Assembly: GCA_934546685.1 (NCBI GenBank)
Contig: CAKTEB010000075.1
Coordinates: 1 to 11,579, forward strand
Length of the DNA stretch: 11,579 bases
Source of the DNA: an uncultured Oscillospiraceae bacterium
GTDB lineage: Bacteria; Bacillota; Clostridia; Oscillospirales; Oscillospiraceae
Direction: 5' to 3'
Part shown: piece by piece, positions 6,733 through 11,579 of the stretch
How positions within the stretch are numbered: position 1 is the first letter of the stretch
Layout: the number at the start of each line of letters is the position of its first letter
Notes under the pieces: model-generated
Seen by the model: the letters and a program-made list of their open reading frames with translations, nothing else
The model's database searches: none
Told to the model about the DNA's origin: nothing
Position numbers and translations under genes: made by a program

Positions 6733-6761
6733 ATTATACGCGCTGTTTCCGCGTTTGTCAA
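6733..6761 (-). promoter_or_regulatory. Consensus sigma-A promoter of the trpXYZ operon
   Basis: On the - strand a perfect TTGACA (6761-6756) and a perfect TATAAT (6738-6733) are separated by exactly 17 bp. The predicted start is near 6726. A full-consensus promoter fits a gene controlled after initiation by attenuation. Confidence 0.93.
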
Positions 6762-6807
6762 TAGTTTTTTTGAAAAAACTTTATCGGATTAAATCAGCAA
6801 TTCGATT

Positions 6808-6820
6808 TTGACATTGTCAA
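6808..6820. repeat. 13-bp perfect palindrome between divergent promoters
   Basis: TTGACA-T-TGTCAA is a perfect dyad. It lies 47 bp upstream of the trpXYZ -35 and 47 bp upstream of the -35 of the 6920 gene. Each arm resembles a -35 hexamer, but no good -10 lies at the right distance on either strand, so it may be an operator or a chance dyad. Confidence 0.35.
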
Positions 6821-6866
6821 TGTACGTTTTTACCTCAAAAGAGCAAAATACGACCCATTTCTCCCA

Positions 6867-6895
6867 TTGCACACAGTTTCTTCACATGATATACT
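6867..6895 (+). promoter_or_regulatory. Probable promoter of the small membrane protein gene
   Basis: TTGCAC (6867-6872) and TATACT (6890-6895) are separated by 17 bp. The -10 matches consensus at five of six bases and the -35 at three. Transcription would start near 6902, very close to the ribosome binding site AAAGGGGAG (6905-6913). Confidence 0.55.
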
Positions 6896-6919
6896 AAATT
6901 CCGTAAAGGGGAGATCGAA

Positions 6920-7360
6920 ATGGAAGATGTAAAGCAAAGGATCCCGAACTGGTGCAAGGCGCTGATCGTGGGACTCTCGGCCCTGTGCCTGGTGCTCTCC
7001 TGCGTGGCGTTCCAGTCCAGGGCACAGGCCCAGGAACTCAGTGACACCGTCAGCAGCATCTGCGCCGGCTCCATCCGAGATATCGAAATGGAGCTCCGCA
7101 GTCAGGATCCGCAGCTGGGCAAGAACCTCTATCAGTTCTACACCATCACTCGGGTCTACCCCACCACCTCCTACGCGGAACTGGCGGAATCCCTTCTGGT
7201 GCTGGAGGATCAGGAGCAGCTTGGCCGTCTTACTGCGGAGCAGCGCAGCTACATCGCCGACGGTCTCCGGGCCTTCCTGCTGGATGAGCAGATCCCGGAG
7301 CGTGAGGAGTACCTGACCGGCATTGATAATTTGATGACAGAGCTGACTCTGCAAAAGTAA
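6920..7360 (+). CDS. Small membrane-anchored protein of unknown function
   Basis: This 146-aa protein matches no family I can name. A short cytoplasmic head with basic residues (K5, R7, K13) precedes one hydrophobic helix at about 14-31, followed by a soluble outward-facing domain of about 115 residues. A Cys at 28 in Val-Leu-Ser-Cys resembles a lipobox but has Leu at the -2 position, so it is more likely an uncleaved anchor. The exported part is predicted mostly helical, with charged heptad-like stretches and no Cys, and ends in Leu-Thr-Leu-Gln-Lys. The start at 6920 has AAAGGGGAG 6 nt upstream. It is a single gene between its own promoter and a strong terminator, divergent from the trp transporter operon. 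Nothing in the sequence links it functionally to either neighbour. Confidence 0.75.
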   Translation: MEDVKQRIPNWCKALIVGLSALCLVLSCVAFQSRAQAQELSDTVSSICAGSIRDIEMELRSQDPQLGKNLYQFYTITRVYPTTSYAELAESLLVLEDQEQLGRLTAEQRSYIADGLRAFLLDEQIPEREEYLTGIDNLMTELTLQK

Positions 7361-7373
7361 TTTTCATAACAGC

Positions 7374-7406
7374 AAAAGGTGCGCCGCAGCCGCGGCGCAC
7401 CTTTTT
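7374..7406. terminator. Bidirectional terminator between convergent genes
   Basis: The stem AAAAGGTGCGCCGC (7374-7387) pairs with GCGGCGCACCTTTT (7392-7405) around the loop AGCC. T5 (7402-7406) follows on the + strand and T4 on the - strand. It lies 13 bases after one stop and 10 bases beyond the stop of the convergent gene. Confidence 0.93.
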
Positions 7407-7415
7407 ACTAGTATG

Positions 7416-8876
7416 TCAGTTCTTAATGTTGACCCGAACGATGCACTCGAAGTTGTCCTGGCCCACAGTGGTGGTGATCTTGCAGGTGCCGTTGGCCACA
7501 GCGGTTACGACGCCCTTGTCATCCACGGTGGCGACACCGGTGTCGCTGGACTTCCAGGTAAACGCCGGGAGCTCCTCGCTGGTGACGGATTTCAGGGTCA
7601 GCTGGAAGTACTCGCCCTTCCGGGACAGGGTCACGTCCTCATAGTTGATGACGTAGGGGGAATCCTCCCGGTTCACGCCCTTGTTGCCGGTGACGTTCAC
7701 GCAGCGGACGATGCAGGAGGCGGTGTAGTCGCCGATGGAGGCGCTGATAACAGCGGTGCCGTCGGCCACAGCGGTGACAGTGCCCTTGTCATCTACAGTG
7801 GCGACTGCGTCATCGGAGCTCTCCCAGACGGTGGCCTTGACCTGCTCGTCGGTGAGTTCATAGTCTATGGCCAGATTCAGGGTCTGCCCCTCGTGATCCA
7901 TGGTCACATCATCATAGTTCATGTCGAGCACAGTCTCAGGCACGGTGAAGCTGCAGTTGACCTTGACCTTTACAGACTTGTCACCGCAGGTGCCGGTGAC
8001 GGTACAGCTGCCGCCCCGCCGGGCAGTGATAACGCCGAAGTCACTGACAGTGGCAACGGTCTCGTCAGAGCTCTCCCACTGGATCGCGTCCTTGGCGTCG
8101 CTGGGATCGATCACATAGACGATCTCCGCGGTCTCGCCGCGGGTAAAGAAGGTCATATCGTCAGCGCCGGTGATCTGGAACTTGGTGCAGTCCACCTGGG
8201 GTGCCTCAGAGGCCACGGGAGTGCTCTCCTCCGCCGCGGAGCTTTCCTCCATCAGGGACTCCTCAGAAACGGAGGCCTCGGGCTGTACAGGGGCCTGGGA
8301 GATCTCCGGCACCTCAGTGGGCGTCAGAGTAGTCACTGCCTGAGAGGGCGTAGCCAGCAGCTCATCATCGGACATGCTGCTGAAAAAGCCCATCTTATAG
8401 AGCATGACCACCGCCGCAGTGGCGACCACCACCAGCAGGACAATCAGACCGATCACAACGCCCAGAAGGGCCTTGCTGCCATCCTTCTCCTGCTTGCCGC
8501 CAGCGGACTTCTTGCCGGAGGCGGGCTTCTTCTTCCCGCTCTGGTTTTTGCCGCTCTGCTGAGGCTTCTTCTTTTTGGGCGCATCGGCAGCCTTGGGCTC
8601 CTTGGGCTTTTTATCCTTCTGTGCGGATTCCTGAAGCACCTTGCTGACCGCACTGGAATCGAACAGAATCGTGTCGTCGCTCTTCTCCTCGGTCTTTTCA
8701 TCTCCGGACGGAGCAACCTCCGGGGAGTCCTGAGCCTCGGGCTCCAGATCCGCAAATACGTCCTTGAGCTCAGAAAGCACGGCCTCGATGGAGGCATCGT
8801 CCTCCCGGCCGCAGTTGGGGCAGACGTCGCTGCCGTCAGGGATCATATTCCCGCATTTCTCACATATCTTACTCAT
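7416..8876 (-). CDS. Zinc-ribbon, single-pass membrane protein with three BIG2-like Ig domains
   Basis: The 486-aa protein has four parts. First is an N-terminal zinc ribbon with Cys pairs C5-x2-C8 and C19-x2-C22. Second is a cytoplasmic linker: 26-75 is acidic and 88-134 is extremely rich in Lys, Pro, Gly and Ser. Third is one transmembrane helix at about 136-160 (Leu-Leu-Gly-Val-Val-Ile-Gly-Leu-Ile-Val). Fourth is an outside region with a Glu/Ser/Pro-rich spacer (about 175-228) and three bacterial Ig-like group 2 repeats at about 229-310, 315-395 and 405-486. Each repeat carries the Trp-x-Ser-Ser-Asp-x-x-Val-Ala-Thr-Val core and a Gly-x-Val-Thr-Ala segment, less exact in the first. BIG2 domains are surface adhesion or sensing folds. 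The basic side faces the cytoplasm, as the positive-inside rule predicts. GGAGG lies about 7 nt before the start. The gene is divergent from the kinase gene. Function is unknown; it could be a kinase substrate or partner. Confidence 0.85.
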   Translation of the reverse strand: MSKICEKCGNMIPDGSDVCPNCGREDDASIEAVLSELKDVFADLEPEAQDSPEVAPSGDEKTEEKSDDTILFDSSAVSKVLQESAQKDKKPKEPKAADAPKKKKPQQSGKNQSGKKKPASGKKSAGGKQEKDGSKALLGVVIGLIVLLVVVATAAVVMLYKMGFFSSMSDDELLATPSQAVTTLTPTEVPEISQAPVQPEASVSEESLMEESSAAEESTPVASEAPQVDCTKFQITGADDMTFFTRGETAEIVYVIDPSDAKDAIQWESSDETVATVSDFGVITARRGGSCTVTGTCGDKSVKVKVNCSFTVPETVLDMNYDDVTMDHEGQTLNLAIDYELTDEQVKATVWESSDDAVATVDDKGTVTAVADGTAVISASIGDYTASCIVRCVNVTGNKGVNREDSPYVINYEDVTLSRKGEYFQLTLKSVTSEELPAFTWKSSDTGVATVDDKGVVTAVANGTCKITTTVGQDNFECIVRVNIKN

Positions 8877-8956
8877 AGTGATCCTCCAAGCAAATTATCG
8901 TTCTATGTCGCCAGGTCAGAGCCCCAGGATGGGCTCCCCTGTTAGTACGCTGTATC

Positions 8957-8985
8957 ATAATACCACAGATTTCTTAAAAATCCAA
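8957..8985 (-). promoter_or_regulatory. Probable promoter of the zinc-ribbon/BIG2 gene
   Basis: On the - strand TTGGAT (8985-8980) and TATTAT (8962-8957) are separated by 17 bp. The -10 matches consensus at five of six bases. The leader to the start codon is about 75 nt. Confidence 0.55.
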
Positions 8986-9005
8986 TGGTTTATGTGCCCT
9001 GGCTG

Positions 9006-9034
9006 TTGCTTTTTTCTCTGAAATAACGTAAAAT
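9006..9034 (+). promoter_or_regulatory. Probable promoter of the kinase gene
   Basis: TTGCTT (9006-9011) and TAAAAT (9029-9034) are separated by 17 bp. The predicted start near 9041 leaves a leader of about 80 nt that is T-rich in its first half. It is back to back with the - strand promoter at 8957-8985, only 20 bp away, so the two -35 regions could share regulation. Confidence 0.5.
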
Positions 9035-9119
9035 AAACAGGTGTGTACGTTTTTGTTTTTCTCAGTGCTGTTTTTGCAGTGTACATACGAACCGAATTTC
9101 TCCCATGGGAGGTATTACA

Positions 9120-11579
9120 TTGATCGATCCTAAAAAAATCACGCCGCTTCTCAGCAATATGACGGTGGACAGCAAGCTCGCCAAGGGTCCCTCCGGCGAC
9201 GTCTATCAGGTTTCCCGCAGAATTGACGGCAAAAAGCTGGCGCTAAAGCATATTTCGATCCCAACCAGCGACGCCGAGACCAAGGCGCTGATCTACGCGG
9301 GGGCTGTAAAAAACGAAGCAGCCGCCCAGCGCTACTACACCGGCCAGGTCCGGGAGATGAAAAATGAGCTGCTGCTGCTCAACAATGTAAAGAACGCGGC
9401 AAATCTATTGAAGTTCCGGGGCTATCAAGTGGATCAGAAATACACCGGTATGGGCTACGACGTGTATCTGCTGTCGGATTTCTGTACTAGCCTGCCGGAG
9501 CATGCCAAGAAGAATCCCCTGACGAAGCTCCAGACCGTGAATCTGGCCATCGACCTGTGCTCCGCTCTGGAGCAGCTGCGTTCCGCAGGACTGATCCATA
9601 AGGATGTACAGCCCCGGAATGTATACTATGGCGCCAACGGCCACTTTATGCTGGGCGACCTGGGCCTCGCTCAGATCTCTGAGCTCCAGTACAGCTCCAT
9701 GCCGGATGCCATGATCACCCACTACACCGCCCCAGAGGTCCGCTCCGGCGACGCGGTGCTGTCCGAGACCATGGACATCTACAGCGTGGGCGTGATCCTC
9801 TACGAGGTCTACAACGGCGGAGAGCTGCCCCTGAATGACAAGGATCAGCTGATCCAAACCAAGAAGAACCCCCTGCCCCAGCCCGCCTACGCGGACGTGG
9901 CCCTGTCGGAGATCATTCTCCGGGCCTGTGCCAAGGATCCTGATGAGCGGTATCAGAATCCCTCCGAGATGAAGCAGGCGCTGGTGCTCTATATGCAGCG
10001 CAGCAGTGTCTCTAATGAGCTGCTGGTCCCTGCCCCTGTGGTGCAGCAGTCCCCGGATGATGCCACTGTGGATGTATCCCAGATCGCCGCCACCGTGGCC
10101 GCCGGACAGGCCGCCGACAAAGTGGAAAACGTTGAAGCCGCGGACGCTCCCGCTGAGGCTGAGTCCCCGGAGATCACTCCGCAGCCCCAGGAGCCTCCCG
10201 CGCCCAAGCGGGTCATCGGCGAGGACGATATTCTCATCCCCGACTGTGAGGATATGAGCGTGGAGAGCTTTATGGCCTCCCTCCGCAAGAATACAGGTCT
10301 GGAGGTCCTCAGCATGGATGAGGACGGCAATATGTCCACCGTTCCCGGCTACGAGACCGAGGAGACTCTGCCCGACGATACGGAGTTCGTGGATTCCGCG
10401 GACAATCACTTTGCGGTGCTTCAGAGCCTGGGCGATATCGACGCGCAGGGCGAGGCCGAGGACGCTTCCGCTCAGGAGCCCCAGGAGAATCCCGAGGCTG
10501 AATATGACGGAGCTTCCCTGCTCCAGGATCCGGCCCAGCCGGAGGAGCAAGCGTCCGCTGAGGACGAGCCCCAGGAGGAGCCGGAGCCCCAGCCTGTGCG
10601 CCGTCCCCGCCGCCGTCCCCGGAACAACGACGTGGACTCCTATGACAGCGGCGAAGACGAGGATGGGGAATATGAGGACGATGAGGACGATGGCGGCGTA
10701 GGCTCCGCCTGGAAAAAGGCCCTGATTGCCGTGATCGTAGTCCTGGTGCTGGCCGCTGGCGGCGTCACCGCCTACCTGTTCAAGACCGATACGGTCAAGA
10801 ATATGACCACCACTACCGTCTCCTCCTCCTCCGTGACCATCACCGCGGATCTGAAAAATGACACCGCCATGGATGTGGTCTGCACCAACACCAGCGGCGA
10901 AGAGGTAGCCCGAGTGCCCTTTAATGAGTCAGGTACTACTGTCACTGGTCTGAATCCCAATACGACTTATTCCTTTACCCTGTCCTCCACCGATGGAAAA
11001 TACCTGCTGGGCAGCAAGCGTGTCTCCGCGAAGACCCAGGAGATGACGAACATCACAGCCTTCTCCCCCACGGCTCTTGGCGCGGTATCCGCCACCCTGG
11101 CCCTGGGCGGTACCGGCTCCCAGCCGGATCAGTGGATCGTAACGCTGACCTCTGACGACGGCGAGAACCTGACCTTCCGGGAGTCTGAGATCCCCGCAGG
11201 CGGCATTGTTCTGGACGGTCTGACCCCCGCTACCCACTATACCGCCACCCTCTCCACCAGCACCGGCGACCCCCTGGGCGGCGTCACCACCTGTGACTTC
11301 ACCACCATGGATTACACGGAGCTGAGCACCTTTGAGCAGAGCAGCGTCACCACCAACAGCGTCTCCCTGAAGTGGGACTTCTCCGGCACTGTACCGGACA
11401 CCTGGACGGTCTCCTGCCAGGGCACCGATGACAGCTTTGTAAGCCAGGATGTCACCGGCACCGAGTGCACCTTTGACGGTCTCACTCCGGGCGTGACCTA
11501 CACCATCACCCTGTCTACCCCGTCCCTGAAGCCCACCGAGACCGCCACTATTTCCGTCGGCATCCCCACGGTGACTGTC
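9120..11579 (+). CDS. Transmembrane Hanks-type Ser/Thr kinase with FN3-like ectodomains (3' truncated by the window)
   Basis: 820 codons are open to the window edge. The kinase domain (about 15-290) has a reduced glycine loop (L20-A-K-G23-P-S-G26-x-V28-Y29), the ATP lysine K43 in Leu-Ala-Leu-Lys, and a likely C-helix E83. The catalytic loop is H160-K-D162-V-Q164-P-R-N167, the metal site D180-L-G182, and Ala-Pro-Glu lies at 204-206. D219-x-x-S-x-G224 and R277 complete the fold. Asp, Asn and the ATP lysine are kept, but the catalytic-loop Lys of HRDxKPxN is Gln, and DFG is DLG. A long cytoplasmic linker (about 291-530) is Pro/Glu-rich and becomes strongly acidic near the membrane (Gly-Glu-Asp-Glu-Asp-Gly-Glu-Tyr). 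One transmembrane helix lies at about 534-556. Outside are at least three fibronectin type III-like repeats (about 565-640, 641-730, 731 to the edge), each with a Gly-Leu-x-Pro-x-x-x-Tyr turn. The start is UUG at 9120, with GGGAGG at 9107-9112. Confidence 0.88.
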   Translation, partial: MIDPKKITPLLSNMTVDSKLAKGPSGDVYQVSRRIDGKKLALKHISIPTSDAETKALIYAGAVKNEAAAQRYYTGQVREMKNELLLLNNVKNAANLLKFRGYQVDQKYTGMGYDVYLLSDFCTSLPEHAKKNPLTKLQTVNLAIDLCSALEQLRSAGLIHKDVQPRNVYYGANGHFMLGDLGLAQISELQYSSMPDAMITHYTAPEVRSGDAVLSETMDIYSVGVILYEVYNGGELPLNDKDQLIQTKKNPLPQPAYADVALSEIILRACAKDPDERYQNPSEMKQALVLYMQRSSVSNELLVPAPVVQQSPDDATVDVSQIAATVAAGQAADKVENVEAADAPAEAESPEITPQPQEPPAPKRVIGEDDILIPDCEDMSVESFMASLRKNTGLEVLSMDEDGNMSTVPGYETEETLPDDTEFVDSADNHFAVLQSLGDIDAQGEAEDASAQEPQENPEAEYDGASLLQDPAQPEEQASAEDEPQEEPEPQPVRRPRRRPRNNDVDSYDSGEDEDGEYEDDEDDGGVGSAWKKALIAVIVVLVLAAGGVTAYLFKTDTVKNMTTTTVSSSSVTITADLKNDTAMDVVCTNTSGEEVARVPFNESGTTVTGLNPNTTYSFTLSSTDGKYLLGSKRVSAKTQEMTNITAFSPTALGAVSATLALGGTGSQPDQWIVTLTSDDGENLTFRESEIPAGGIVLDGLTPATHYTATLSTSTGDPLGGVTTCDFTTMDYTELSTFEQSSVTTNSVSLKWDFSGTVPDTWTVSCQGTDDSFVSQDVTGTECTFDGLTPGVTYTITLSTPSLKPTETATISVGIPTVTV

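Noticed and set aside
6821..6831. TGTACGTTTTT shared with 9044-9054 upstream of two + strand genes
   Set aside because: An 11-base match is expected by chance several times in a window of this size. The distances to the genes differ, and no further similarity flanks it.
7413..8945. Long open frame on the + strand opposite the zinc-ribbon/BIG2 gene (510 codons)
   Set aside because: It is the antisense shadow of a GC-rich gene. The product is Gly/Leu/His-rich with no domain, and the opposite strand has a zinc ribbon, a membrane helix and BIG2 repeats plus a proper ribosome binding site.
9405..10550. Long open frame on the - strand inside the kinase gene (381 codons)
   Set aside because: It is antisense to a clear kinase domain and linker. 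It has no recognisable domain and no separate promoter or ribosome binding site.

Overview
The window is GC-rich and looks like the chromosome of a Clostridia-class Firmicute, probably a gut Oscillospiraceae/Ruminococcaceae-type organism. The evidence is strong GGAGG-type ribosome binding sites, UUG starts on two large genes, a T-box leader, a TrpXYZ-type ABC transporter, and a large membrane Ser/Thr kinase with fibronectin-like ectodomains. The taxonomic call is inference. No mobile element, tRNA, rRNA, CRISPR array or prophage gene was seen.

Layout. (1) Positions 1-125 hold the tail of an upstream gene, with an in-frame UGA 20 codons before its UAA, and a clear terminator. (2) 256-1002 (+) is an acyl-ACP thioesterase with its own promoter and terminator. 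(3) 1173-3388 (+) is a two-gene operon: a duplicated DUF1538 membrane protein and, overlapping it by four bases, a tandem P-II-like regulator. A nearly perfect 30-bp inverted repeat sits just before its promoter. (4) 3455-6761 (-) is a tryptophan-type ABC transporter operon (trpX-trpY-trpZ). It is driven by a consensus promoter and controlled by a T-box leader whose specifier reads UGG (Trp). (5) 6920-7360 (+) is a small membrane-anchored orphan, divergent from the T-box operon. (6) 7416-8876 (-) is a zinc-ribbon, single-pass membrane protein with three BIG2-like ectodomains. (7) 9120 to the window end (+) is a divergently transcribed transmembrane Hanks-type kinase with FN3-like ectodomains, cut off by the window edge.

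How the genes work together. The DUF1538/P-II pair reads as a cation/proton antiporter-like transporter under the control of a P-II-type sensor. The trpXYZ operon should be induced when uncharged tRNA-Trp accumulates. The kinase and the zinc-ribbon/BIG2 protein share a 243-bp divergent promoter region and have mirrored designs: a cytoplasmic N-terminal module, a charged linker, one membrane helix and an Ig-like ectodomain. The kinase linker is strongly acidic and the partner's is strongly basic, which suggests a surface-sensing signalling pair. That pair is the least explained system in the window.
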